Positions 8,488 through 16,340 of a DNA stretch of 64,000 nucleotides are shown piece by piece. The stretch is taken from positions 4,402,001 to 4,466,000 of the forward strand of contig NZ_CP042433.1 of the NCBI RefSeq assembly GCF_007970805.1, written 5' to 3'. Every line of letters starts with the position of its first letter. Position 1 is the stretch's first letter. Source of the DNA: Flavisolibacter ginsenosidimutans. GTDB taxonomy: Bacteria; Bacteroidota; Bacteroidia; Chitinophagales; Chitinophagaceae. A program made the position numbers and the translations under genes. The notes beneath the pieces were generated by a model, which was not told where the DNA came from, searched no databases, and saw nothing but the letters and a program-made list of their open reading frames with translations.

Positions 8488-9243
8488 TTACTTCACCACA
8501 CTCACCCCTCTCACCGCCGCCGCCATCTCTTCCAAAAGTGAAGGCTCTTTTTCAATCGCATTGCCCACCACAATCACATCCGCGCCGGCCTTGCAATTGC
8601 GGTAGGCTTTTTCTGCATCGCGAATGCCGCCACCAACCACCAGCGGCACGTCGATGTTTTTCGAAACAATCGAAATCATTTCTTCGGTGATGGCTTTTTT
8701 AGCGCCGCTGCCCGCATCCATGTAAATGAGTTTGTGGCCCAACATTTCGCCGGCCATGGCCGTGCACAGTGCTATCTCCGCTTTGTCCGATGGAATGGGC
8801 GCCGCACCGCTGATGTAGGAAACCGTGGTGGGAGCGCCGCCATCAATGACCATATAACCCGTGGAAATAATTTCAAGGCCACTCTTTTTTACAAAAGGCG
8901 CCGAGATGACGTGCTGGCCAATGAGCAATTCGGGATTGCGGCCCGAGATAAGCGAAAGATACAAAAGCGCATCGGCGTGTTTGCTCAGTTGCGATGGCGA
9001 ACCGGGAAAAAGAATAACGGGGATGGCCGATTCTTTTTTTATCTGTTCAATGCATTCGTCCAAATGATCTGAAACCACAAGGCTTCCACCCACAAAAAAA
9101 TAATCAACCTTGTTGTCGTTAGCGCTTTTTACCAGCAAGGAAAGCGAAGATGAATCAACCTTGTCGGGATCAATCAAAACCGTAAACGCCTTTTGTCCGT
9201 GCTGCTTCTTCTCCAAAAGCGAAGGGTAAACATTCATCTTCAT
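8488..9243 (-). CDS. geranylgeranylglyceryl phosphate synthase (PcrB-type)
   Basis: TIM-barrel prenyltransferase that joins a polyprenyl diphosphate to sn-glycerol-1-phosphate in an ether bond. Seen: KAFTVLIDPDKVD near the N-terminus, FFVGGSLV, VILFPGSPSQLS, ISTGYMVIDGG, LIYMDAGSGAK and the phosphate-binding VVGGGIRD and GADVIVVGNAI ends of the barrel. The open frame extends 23 codons upstream, but that stretch does not look like the family; I chose the ATG at 9243, with another at 9237 possible. Archaea need this enzyme for membrane lipids; related bacterial enzymes, including ones from Bacteroidota, have been characterised, but their cellular role is unclear. 84 bp separate it from the upstream gene. 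Confidence 0.92.
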   Translation of the reverse strand: MKMNVYPSLLEKKQHGQKAFTVLIDPDKVDSSSLSLLVKSANDNKVDYFFVGGSLVVSDHLDECIEQIKKESAIPVILFPGSPSQLSKHADALLYLSLISGRNPELLIGQHVISAPFVKKSGLEIISTGYMVIDGGAPTTVSYISGAAPIPSDKAEIALCTAMAGEMLGHKLIYMDAGSGAKKAITEEMISIVSKNIDVPLVVGGGIRDAEKAYRNCKAGADVIVVGNAIEKEPSLLEEMAAAVRGVSVVK

Positions 9244-9326
9244 CGGAAATTGTAATTGGTGCAAAAATGCAAAAAAAACCGTTCGTGCAGCCGCTGTCAA
9301 ATTTGCGGACAATCACGGCCGGCGCT

Positions 9327-10823
9327 TCAATGTTTATTTGGCGACGAGTCGGCGTCATCCTGCCAATGAAATTTTGCCTTTCCTGCGTGAACAATACCGG
9401 CTTGTTCTCTTACGTCGTACACGGTTGTTCGCACCGCGCCTTTGAGGTCATATCGGTTGCGGCCTTTGCCGCCCATGATCTTGATGCGTATCGGCGATTG
9501 GACCTTTTCGTCAATTTCAAAAACATCGGCGCCGCCAAAGCCTCTTAACGTCAATGCCGCCGTCTCCTCGGGTGAAAAACTTCGCTCGTAAAGCTTTTGA
9601 CTTTCCGCATCGTTGCGGTAAACCGTTACGCGTAAATTTTCACCATCTGCCGAAATCAAAAACTTCTCATCGCTGGCTGAACCGTTAATCACTGCATCTT
9701 TTGCCAGGAAGCGGTAATACTTCATCGCTTCTTTCTTCAATGCATCGCGGCGGCTTTTTAATTTTTGTGCAAAGGCTTCGCCGTCGGTTTTGTAAACAGC
9801 GGCCGGCAACTGTTGAACGGCTCTTTCAATGACGTCATCCGTTAGTGTGTGGCAGAACGAATCAATGCATTTTTCCCATGCGGCGGCGTTCAATTCGTTC
9901 GTTAGTTCTTCGTCCATTGTCCAGGCCTTCCAGCTTTGCATCTTTACGTTTTTCAATTTTTTTGTAAAGGGAATAAGACAGAGAATACCGCCGCTTTTTT
10001 GGGCGAGAAACGGCACCCATCCTTTGCTGTAATAAAAAGCCCAGTCGCGGTCGCGGGGAACGGCGCAGTAAAAATGAAAGCCCGCCGAATCTTTCAGCCC
10101 CCACCGCCAGTTGTCGGCATGACGGTCCCAATCGGCTATCAACATATCCAGAAGTCTTGCCCGCAAATAAATTTCCTGTTGCACTTTGTAACGGTTATCG
10201 CCCCGAATGTTTTTCAGCAGCGCTTCCGAATCGGCGGTGCTGTCAAAGCCCAGGTCTCTTTCTTCCAGTGTGCAAAGCCTGCCGGCAAAAACATCGCGGT
10301 ATTGTCCAAGCGAAGGATCATCGGCCACAAAAAAAACTTTTGGTCTTGCGGCTGTAATGCCGGCTGCGTGGGCCAACTCGCCGGCCAGCGGTGCGGCATA
10401 CGGAAAGGCAGCGGAAATGAGGTCTTGCGAAAGGCCACGGCCCACTTTGTTTCGCAGCGCCGGTGTAAGCGCCGCATCGGTAATGAATTTATCTACTGTG
10501 CGCAGGCTCCATTGCTTCCCTTGCGCATCTACCATGTGCAGCGATTTGGTTTGCATGCCGCCGCCCAAATCCTTCACGGTAAATCCCGAACCCGAAAAAT
10601 GAAAAACGGGAAGCTTTACTTTCTGTGCCCACTCCTTGCGGTAATTGTTGCCCATGAACAGCCGCCGCAGAAATGAATTCGGACGATACTGCTCACTTGC
10701 GCAAGTGATGATCGAATCGTTGGACGACACGGAAAAATCGCCGCTGTTTTGGGCCAGCAAAACAAGCGGCAAGGCGAAGCCAGCGAAAAGAGCGAAACAT
10801 TTTTTGATGAGTGTACGGGTCAT
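9327..10823 (-). CDS. exported protein with kinase-fold-like motifs
   Basis: A 498-residue protein with a signal peptide (1-24, ending LVLLAQ). No named family is recognised. Several motifs together resemble an atypical protein-kinase-like fold: a Gly-rich DLGGGMQTKSL (about 85-95) followed by WSLRTVDKF with a possible beta-3 lysine, then LLDMLIADWDRHADNW (about 229-244), which looks like the catalytic-loop DRHxxN of HipA/CotH/FAM20-type kinases, and VPRDRDWAFY, where an Asp could be the metal ligand. Similar segments occur in Bacteroidota outer-membrane proteins fused to metallophosphatase domains. The C-terminal 100 residues look beta-rich (ADVFEIDEKV, RIKIMGGKGRNRYDL). The kinase idea is inference. 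Confidence 0.6.
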   Translation of the reverse strand: MTRTLIKKCFALFAGFALPLVLLAQNSGDFSVSSNDSIITCASEQYRPNSFLRRLFMGNNYRKEWAQKVKLPVFHFSGSGFTVKDLGGGMQTKSLHMVDAQGKQWSLRTVDKFITDAALTPALRNKVGRGLSQDLISAAFPYAAPLAGELAHAAGITAARPKVFFVADDPSLGQYRDVFAGRLCTLEERDLGFDSTADSEALLKNIRGDNRYKVQQEIYLRARLLDMLIADWDRHADNWRWGLKDSAGFHFYCAVPRDRDWAFYYSKGWVPFLAQKSGGILCLIPFTKKLKNVKMQSWKAWTMDEELTNELNAAAWEKCIDSFCHTLTDDVIERAVQQLPAAVYKTDGEAFAQKLKSRRDALKKEAMKYYRFLAKDAVINGSASDEKFLISADGENLRVTVYRNDAESQKLYERSFSPEETAALTLRGFGGADVFEIDEKVQSPIRIKIMGGKGRNRYDLKGAVRTTVYDVREQAGIVHAGKAKFHWQDDADSSPNKH

Positions 10824-10869
10824 TGGCGTATTAACTCATCCATCGTTGCAAATGTTTTGCCGGGGAGAG

Positions 10870-10964
10870 CAACAGGCAATCAGCAATGAGCAATTTGCAA
10901 CGGCTACTTGAATGCCGTGATGCCTTTTACAAATTGCCTGTTGCTTATTGCTCATTGCTGATTG
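10870..10964. repeat. GCAAT-type inverted repeat running into the GNAT gene
   Basis: An 18-bp perfect inverted pair, CAATCAGCAATGAGCAAT (10877-10894) and its complement (10947-10964), with a second partial match (CAACAGGCAA at 10870-10879 against the segment ending 10943). The right arm covers the stop codon and the last codons of the acetyltransferase gene and so encodes its final residues (ISNEQ). It could act as a hairpin terminator for that gene, though there is no long T-run. Confidence 0.6.
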
Positions 10965-11481
10965 GTAAAATGCAGTTCACCCATTCTGCATCAAAGGAAG
11001 CCTTGTATTTTTTGTAGAAGTTGATGGCCGGTTCATTCCATTCCAACACTTGCCACACAATGCCGTTGAAGCCTTTTTCTTTGGCTTCGATAAGTAATTG
11101 GTCGAACAATTTTTTGCCAATGCCCTGACCGCGCAACTTTTCCGTTACCAGAAAATCTTCGAGGTACATGCGCTGGCCTTTCCAGGTACTGAAGCGGATG
11201 TAGTAAAGCGCAAAACCTTCCACGCGGCCGTTCATTTCGGCCACAAAGGCCCACCATACGGGGCTTGGGCCAAAGCCGCTTTCCTCAAAATGTTGCAATG
11301 TAAGAGTGACTTCCTGCGGTGCTCTTTCGTATTCGGCCAACTCTTTCACCAGTTCCAAAATGCGGGCACAATCCTTCCGCACCGCACGACGGATGATTAC
11401 TTCACTGGTCGGTTTTTTTTCGAGGGGTGTATCTGTGCGGTGAATACTGTTGCCGCCTATTGGATAATTTTCAATTGCCAT
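10945..11481 (-). CDS. GNAT-family N-acetyltransferase
   Basis: A 178-residue acetyl-CoA-dependent acetyltransferase. The GNAT core starts near residue 28 (VIIRRAVRKDCARILELVKELAEYE). It shows motif A, YLEDFLVTEKLRGQGIGKKLF, with the Q/RxxGxG/A pyrophosphate loop, and motif B, NEPAINFYKKYKA. The similarity is to the diamine/spermidine acetyltransferase branch (EDFxV, WNxxAxxFY). The first 25 residues are not part of the fold, so the start could be further in. The last residues are encoded by an intergenic repeat arm (see the repeat entry). Substrate unproven. Confidence 0.9.
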   Translation of the reverse strand: MAIENYPIGGNSIHRTDTPLEKKPTSEVIIRRAVRKDCARILELVKELAEYERAPQEVTLTLQHFEESGFGPSPVWWAFVAEMNGRVEGFALYYIRFSTWKGQRMYLEDFLVTEKLRGQGIGKKLFDQLLIEAKEKGFNGIVWQVLEWNEPAINFYKKYKASFDAEWVNCILPISNEQ

Positions 11482-11582
11482 GATTGCTTCTTTTGTTGAT
11501 TATTAATATTTGAGACAAGCGGTTTGCAGAAGAAATGTGAAACAGGCAATGATTTCATTTTGCTTCTCTACCAAATTGCATC

Positions 11583-12791
11583 TCAAACGGATAGCGCCTG
11601 TTCCAGGTCGCTCAAAATATCTTCAATGTTTTCAATGCCCACGCTCATGCGAATGAGGCCATCGGTGATGCCGTATTTTTCGCGTTGTTCTTTAGGCACG
11701 CTGAAATGCGTCATCGAAGGCGGATGGCAAAGCAAGGTATCCACCGTTCCAAGCGACACGGTGCGGGTACACATTTGCAAAGCGTCCATAAATTTTTTGC
11801 CGCCTTCAAAGCCTTCTTTCAATTCAAAGCTCAACATGCCACCCGGCTTGCGCATTTGTTTTTTGGCAATGTCGTGTTCGGGGTGGGAGGCAAGTCCTTC
11901 GTAATTCACTTTTGCAATGGCCGGATGTTGCGATAAAAAATTCGCTACCTGTATTGCGTTGCCGCAGTGCCGTTCCATGCGCAGTTCCAATGTTTTCAAG
12001 CCCAGCGTTAAAAGAAAAGCGTCAAACGGATTGGAGTTGCCGCCCAACATGCGGTGCGTTTTGGTGATCTTGGTTTTCATCCATTCCACATCGCGGCCAA
12101 TTAATATTCCGCCAATGGCCGTGCCGTGGCCGTTTAAAAATTTAGTGGTAGAATGAACTACGAAATCAACACCATATTTCAGCGGTTGCTGCAGGTAAGG
12201 GGTGGCAAAGGTGTTGTCGCAAGCCACCAAAAGATTATGTCTTTTTGCAATCGTCGTTAAGGCTTCAATGTCCACAATCTGGATCGTGGGATTGGCCGGC
12301 GTTTCGAGGTACACCAGTTTAATGGATGCGTCGTTTTTGATGGCCTCTTCCGCTTTGTTTAAATCCCGCAAATCAAGCACCACGGCTTCAATTCCAAAGT
12401 GCGGAAGCAGCAGGCGCAGAATGTCATCAGTACCGGCATATAAAGAATAATGTGTGAGAATTTTATCGCCTGCTTTCAAGGTTGACAAGAGTAACGTTGA
12501 AATAGCCGCCATGCCCGATGCGTGCAAAATGCCTTTGGCTTCGATGTTCAATCCAAAAGTTTCGAGTGCCGTAATTTTTGCCTCGGGTTCTTTAAACGTT
12601 GGATTGCCCCAACGCGAATAAATATAGCCTTCCTCCGCGCCGCTAAAGCGTTTCATGCCTTGCTCGGCGGTATCATAAACGAAGGTGCTGGATGCGTAGA
12701 TGGGTGTTTGGTGAGCATAGTTTGGGTCTTGCACGTGACCGCCGTGAACCGCCGCAGAACCAAAGCCTTTTGGTGAAAATTTTTTAGCCAT
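11583..12791 (-). CDS. trans-sulfuration family PLP enzyme (cystathionine gamma-synthase / methionine gamma-lyase type)
   Basis: Cys/Met-metabolism PLP-dependent enzyme, 402 residues from the chosen ATG at 12791. The 34 extra upstream codons overlap the divergent DinB promoter region and do not resemble the family. Seen: SAAVHGG near the N-terminus, YIYSRWGNPT (substrate/PLP phosphate contact from the neighbouring subunit), LHASGMAAIS, VYLETPANPT, ACDNTFATPYLQQPL and the Schiff-base lysine in VVHSTTKFLNGHG, then MLSFEL and a C-terminal RMSVGIENIEDI. Sequence alone does not separate synthase, beta- and gamma-lyase activities. A -7-like element TACATTTG lies at 12824-12831. Confidence 0.93.
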   Translation of the reverse strand: MAKKFSPKGFGSAAVHGGHVQDPNYAHQTPIYASSTFVYDTAEQGMKRFSGAEEGYIYSRWGNPTFKEPEAKITALETFGLNIEAKGILHASGMAAISTLLLSTLKAGDKILTHYSLYAGTDDILRLLLPHFGIEAVVLDLRDLNKAEEAIKNDASIKLVYLETPANPTIQIVDIEALTTIAKRHNLLVACDNTFATPYLQQPLKYGVDFVVHSTTKFLNGHGTAIGGILIGRDVEWMKTKITKTHRMLGGNSNPFDAFLLTLGLKTLELRMERHCGNAIQVANFLSQHPAIAKVNYEGLASHPEHDIAKKQMRKPGGMLSFELKEGFEGGKKFMDALQMCTRTVSLGTVDTLLCHPPSMTHFSVPKEQREKYGITDGLIRMSVGIENIEDILSDLEQALSV

Positions 12792-12823
12792 GAAAAATGT
12801 GTCGTTTTCGTTATTTCGAGCCT

Positions 12824-12831
12824 CAAATGTA
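12824..12831 (-). promoter_or_regulatory. candidate -7 element (TACATTTG) for the PLP enzyme gene
   Basis: On the minus strand this is an exact TAnnTTTG match about 33 bp upstream of the start at 12791, giving a leader of roughly 27 nt. No clear TTG -33 box at the usual spacing. It lies in the 56-bp gap to the divergent DinB gene. Confidence 0.45.
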
Positions 12832-12847
12832 AACCGCCTTTTTTGCC

Positions 12848-13339
12848 ATGAAGGAAGTTTTTCTGCAATACGCTGCGTATAATTTATGGGCAAACAACCT
12901 GCTTCTTTCTGCCGCAGAAGCCTTGCCGGAAGAACAGCAGATGACTGAAATAAAAAGCAGTTTCCCGAGCCTGTTTAAAACCGTTTTGCACCTGCTGGAT
13001 GCCGAAAGCATTTGGTGGCAACGCATTAAACTGCAGGAAAAAATTGAACGCCCCAGCGAGAGCTTCAACGGAAGTTTTTCCGAGTTAAACAAAGCCTTGT
13101 TGCTGCAAAACAAACAGTGGCAGGACTGGATAAGCGGCTTGAACGAACACGGCCTGCAACACGAGTTTATTTATTTCAATTCGCAGGGCGAACGCTTTAA
13201 GCAACCGGTCTATCAAATGCTGCTGCACATGTTTAATCACGGCACGTATCATCGCGGGCAGATGGTAACCATGCTGCGGCAACTCGGTATAGAAAAAATA
13301 CCGTCAACTGATTTTATTGCGTGGAGCCGGAAGAAGTAG
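12848..13339 (+). CDS. DinB-family protein
   Basis: A 163-residue four-helix protein of the DinB/YfiT metal-dependent superfamily. The three-histidine metal site is visible: H48 in TVLHLLDAES, and the pair in HMFNHGTYHRGQ (about 127-138). Members include thiol transferases such as bacillithiol or mycothiol S-transferases and many of unknown role. It is divergent from the trans-sulfuration gene with 56 bp between starts, so a shared sulfur or thiol theme is possible but unproven. Confidence 0.9.
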   Translation: MKEVFLQYAAYNLWANNLLLSAAEALPEEQQMTEIKSSFPSLFKTVLHLLDAESIWWQRIKLQEKIERPSESFNGSFSELNKALLLQNKQWQDWISGLNEHGLQHEFIYFNSQGERFKQPVYQMLLHMFNHGTYHRGQMVTMLRQLGIEKIPSTDFIAWSRKK

Positions 13340-13367
13340 TCGATGAACTTTCTGAGGACATGCCGTT

Positions 13368-13838
13368 CTAAAAACTCTTCTTGCTCACTTTTTCAACGGC
13401 CGGCAAATACAAAGGCAAAGCCGCCGAGCCGTACCAACCGTAAAGCACGGGCTCTAAAAGGCCGGCATGAACAGCGGGATCGGTATCAAGCAAAGCCTTT
13501 GCTTCTTCTTTTGTTTTTGTATTCAGGATAAAGATGCCTTCGTAATGCTCGTCGTTTTTTTGCAGCGGTCCGGCCACCACCAATTTCCCAATGCTTGCAA
13601 GGCGCTTGATGTTCTTCAAATGCCCGCCAAACAAGCTGTCTGTTTTTACTTTATCGGCAATCTTTGCCGGACCGGTTTTCAGCATCACCAGCACGTACAT
13701 CTTCATGCCGTAATCATCTGCGCCTAAAGAATCCGCAAGACGTTTGTTATAGACTGTGGTTTGCGCTTGCAGGGCAAGATTGCACAGCAAACACAGGAAG
13801 ATTGCGATGACGATTTTTTTGCAGCCGTTCGGGTTCAT
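13368..13838 (-). CDS. exported YCII-domain protein
   Basis: A 156-residue protein with a signal peptide (1-25, ending LALQAQ), then a YciI-like domain at about 45-130: MYVLVMLKTGPAK, GHLKNIKRLASIGKLVVAGPL and GIFILNTKTKEEAKALLDTDPAV. Cytosolic YciI-like proteins are small ferredoxin-like dimers with a His-Asp pair; here H73 of GGHLKNI and D118 or D119 could take those roles. Export of this fold is common in Bacteroidota. It converges on the DinB gene with 28 bp between. Confidence 0.85.
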   Translation of the reverse strand: MNPNGCKKIVIAIFLCLLCNLALQAQTTVYNKRLADSLGADDYGMKMYVLVMLKTGPAKIADKVKTDSLFGGHLKNIKRLASIGKLVVAGPLQKNDEHYEGIFILNTKTKEEAKALLDTDPAVHAGLLEPVLYGWYGSAALPLYLPAVEKVSKKSF

Positions 13839-13923
13839 AACTGGAGAAGAAATTCTTTTAGAAAAAATATTTGATGCCTAAAAGATATCGTTAACCGGCG
13901 CAATTGAAAGGCGCTAAGCCGGT

Positions 13924-14211
13924 TCATGCGGCAATGTAGGTGTACGTTACCGCCGTTGTTTCCTGTACTTTTATTTGCACTCTTGCGTAGGCTTTGCTTG
14001 ATCCGCTCGTGACTTCCAGTTGCACCGTCGTTTGCCCGTTTAGTGTTTTGTTTTGACTGTCCCAGCCAAAGGGCCAGCCGCCGCCGTAGCGAATTTTTAC
14101 CTGTGCGCCGCGGGGCAAAAGGAATTGCACATAACAATGAAAATTCCACCCTGATTCCAGCGTGCGCCAGTCGCCGCGCTGAACGGTTTTGGTTTTGGTA
14201 ACGCTTGCCAT
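13924..14211 (-). CDS. small hypothetical protein
   Basis: Unrecognised protein of 95 residues. The reading frame stays open much further upstream, but there it is the antisense of the DUF1345 gene and has no protein-like character; I chose the ATG at 14211, after which the sequence becomes beta-strand-like: RGDWRTLESGWNFHCYVQF, GAQVKIRYGGGWPFGW, QTTVQLEVTSGSS, YARVQIKVQET. No signal peptide and no cysteine pair. It could be a small beta-sandwich protein. Confidence 0.5.
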   Translation of the reverse strand: MASVTKTKTVQRGDWRTLESGWNFHCYVQFLLPRGAQVKIRYGGGWPFGWDSQNKTLNGQTTVQLEVTSGSSKAYARVQIKVQETTAVTYTYIAA

Positions 14212-14394
14212 GACGAGTTGATTTACGGTGAACAATGTTGCTGTTCTTACAGAAGCACGGCCGGATGAGAACAGAAAGGTAGAAAGAAAAAAGCGTAAGC
14301 AAACGCACACCACGCGGAAGGATAAACGGTTTGCGCACCGCATCTCAAAAAGAAAATCCGTTGTGCTTGCACCGGCATCTTTTAAATTTGATGA

Positions 14395-15081
14395 ATGTCT
14401 TTTTTTCAAACGCTCAACCGTATTCACCGAACCACACGCCTGCTGTTGGCGCTTGCGTTGGGAGCGGGCTTGTTTTTTTCGCTGCGGGTCTTTGCCGTTG
14501 ACGCAGCCGTTTCGTTTTTGTATGCGTGGATCGGCTTCTCGGTTACTGTTCTTGCTTTTGCGTGGATCACTATTTTCATCAACGATCCTACCACCATTGG
14601 TGCAGTGGTGAGTGAGCAGGACAACAGCCCGCTGATGACGTTTTTGTTCGTGGTGACCGCGGCCTTTATTTCGCTCTTTGCCATCATTGCTTTGTTGCAG
14701 GGCATGCCGCATTACAACAAAGTAGGATTAACGCTTCACATCCTGCTTTCGGCGGTGGCGGTTTCTTGTTCGTGGCTACTCATTCATACCTTGTTTACGC
14801 TACGCTACGCACACTTGTATTACAGTTACCCAACGGCTGCCGAGAAAGCGCAGCAACAAGTTTGCGGCGGCCTCCTTTTCCCCGGCGACGAGTCGCCTGA
14901 TTTGCTGGACTTTGCTTATTTCTCTTTTGTGCTGGGCATGACCTTCCAGGTGTCCGATGTTGTTGCCAGCAGCAAGCGCATTCGCCGGCTGGTGCTGGTG
15001 CACGGGCTTTTGTCTTTTGTTTACAACACGGTGATTGTGGCGTTCACCATAAATATTTTGTCGGGAATTATTGGCAAGTAA
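14395..15081 (+). CDS. DUF1345 integral membrane protein
   Basis: A 228-residue membrane protein with five or six hydrophobic segments (about 15-33, 41-62, 80-102, 110-132, 168-190, 200-222). The family signature is DLLDFAYFSFVLGMTFQVSDV (about 171-191), followed by RRLVLVHGLLSFVYNTVIVA. Function of DUF1345 is unknown. No operon partner; it diverges from the small gene at 13924-14211. Confidence 0.88.
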   Translation: MSFFQTLNRIHRTTRLLLALALGAGLFFSLRVFAVDAAVSFLYAWIGFSVTVLAFAWITIFINDPTTIGAVVSEQDNSPLMTFLFVVTAAFISLFAIIALLQGMPHYNKVGLTLHILLSAVAVSCSWLLIHTLFTLRYAHLYYSYPTAAEKAQQQVCGGLLFPGDESPDLLDFAYFSFVLGMTFQVSDVVASSKRIRRLVLVHGLLSFVYNTVIVAFTINILSGIIGK

Positions 15082-15145
15082 GGTCAATAGTCAATAAGCA
15101 ACGGGCAACTGGCAAATAAAGTAGAGAAAGCGTTGCGATAAGTGT

Positions 15146-15367
15146 TTAAAGAAGGTCGTAGGTCTCGTCAAAGATTTCTTTTGCGCAGGGATACATTTCA
15201 CCTTTGACGCCAACCATCAAATAATCGCCAGCCTTGCCTTCAATAATTCCTTCCAGCGTTTCCACGCGAAAAGCTTCCTGCATTTGAATGCAACTAACAG
15301 GAATGGGTTTTTTGATTGCCTGTTTGAAATCGTAAGCCGGTATTTCACCGTTCTTAAGGGTTATCAT
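15146..15367 (-). CDS. PGDYG-domain small protein
   Basis: A 73-residue protein from the ATG at 15367; an upstream ATG at 15403 would add 12 unlikely residues. It has the short PGDYG-type pattern: VETLEGIIEGKAGDYLMVGVKGE, then MYPCAKEIFDETY. Proteins of this type are found in phages and bacteria; the fold is small and beta-rich and the function is not known. It stands next to the repeat-edged AT-rich insert. Confidence 0.75.
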   Translation of the reverse strand: MITLKNGEIPAYDFKQAIKKPIPVSCIQMQEAFRVETLEGIIEGKAGDYLMVGVKGEMYPCAKEIFDETYDLL

Positions 15368-15403
15368 GTTGTATGTGTGAGGTTGTTTTCGCACAACGAA
15401 CAC

Positions 15404-15588
15404 GGCTTTGTGCAGGTGGGGAATTAGAATTCAGTCTGCACATAACCGCTGCTCAATTTATAAATTCAAGTTCATTGATTATCCTGTCGCTTATTGTTAT
15501 TCGTCACGCTGAGACTGAAGCCAATGCTTGCACTTTGCTGAAGCATCCATGTCGTGCCCCACTTGCACAAAACCCAATGTTGTACGCT
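15404..15588. repeat. inverted-repeat element beside the AT-rich lipoprotein gene
   Basis: GGCTTTGTGCAGGTGGGG (15404-15421) pairs with CCCCACTTGCACAAAACC (15557-15574), 16 of 18 bases, with a 135-nt spacer. Immediately inside, TGTTGTACGCT (15578-15588) is the exact complement of AGCGTACAACA at 16247-16257 on the far side of the lipoprotein gene. Between the arms (15422-15556) I see no gene. Confidence 0.55.
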
Positions 15589-15594
15589 GTTTTG

Positions 15595-16227
15595 TTAAAG
15601 TGCAATTGTAGAGTCAACAAAAAGTTGTTGTTCTTTTGAACATTTGTCCTGCCAATTTCCTGTCAAATAAATCTTCTTCGTGCTGTCTAAGTCGGCTTTG
15701 TTAATTGAAATATTTGCACAAATTATTTTGGTAAAACCTGACTCATAAAGTGTTATTCCCTCTTTTATAAACTTACCAGATTTAATTGTAATATCCCCAT
15801 AGTTTCTATCAATTGCACATAGGTAAAAAGTAAACTTAATTGTTGAGTCTTTTGGTATGTAAAACGTCCACTGTACGACTTCTCCGTGTGACCTACGAGT
15901 TCTGTTGGCAACTGAATCATAAGTCAAAATAAAACTGGCATCGTTATGATCGTTGTACAGGAAAGCATAAAAGCGTAAGTTATCTTTGTCGTCAAAACGC
16001 ATAATTCCCCTGTAGCCATCTTTTGATGCTTTGTCCAATACTTCAATTGTAGCAGAATCTGTCCCTCTTATAATTTCAAGATTTGTGGTGTCTATTAGTT
16101 TAAAAAGACTGTCATACTTAACAAAACAATTTGGAACACTTTGAACTTTTGATTTTGAGCTGCAGGCAATTATTGCAACCGTAATAATTAAAAAGAAAAT
16201 CTTTTTAAGGGCCATTCTAGTCTTCAA
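15595..16227 (-). CDS. hypothetical lipoprotein in an AT-rich insert
   Basis: A 210-residue protein, not recognised. A lipoprotein signal peptide is clear: KKIFFLIITVAIIACSS, with the lipidated Cys at residue 22; translation could start at M1 or M5. The mature part has alternating hydrophobic and polar strands (ATIEVLDKASKDGYRGIMRFD, RFYAFLYNDHNDASFILTY, VVQWTFYIPKDSTIKFTFYL), suggesting a beta-sandwich. Composition is AT-rich compared with the flanking genes, and an 11-bp inverted pair (15578-15588, 16247-16257) brackets it, so it may have arrived as a unit. Confidence 0.65.
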   Translation of the reverse strand: MKTRMALKKIFFLIITVAIIACSSKSKVQSVPNCFVKYDSLFKLIDTTNLEIIRGTDSATIEVLDKASKDGYRGIMRFDDKDNLRFYAFLYNDHNDASFILTYDSVANRTRRSHGEVVQWTFYIPKDSTIKFTFYLCAIDRNYGDITIKSGKFIKEGITLYESGFTKIICANISINKADLDSTKKIYLTGNWQDKCSKEQQLFVDSTIAL

Positions 16228-16340
16228 TTAGTATGGTGTCAGTAATAGCGTACAACAGTTGTATTGACGCACCTTCTTGTTCAACTTTCTTTTGGCTCTC
16301 AACGAAAAATTGAACAAATAATCAAGGCATCAACCCTTGT

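Noticed and set aside
13893..13924. GC-rich 7-bp inverted repeat AACCGGC / GCCGGTT at the end of the small gene
   Set aside because: No T-run follows on either strand, so I did not call it a terminator.
13924..14712. 262-residue minus-strand frame
   Set aside because: Only the last 95 codons look like protein; the upstream part is the antisense of the DUF1345 gene and the untranslated gap, so I kept the ATG at 14211.
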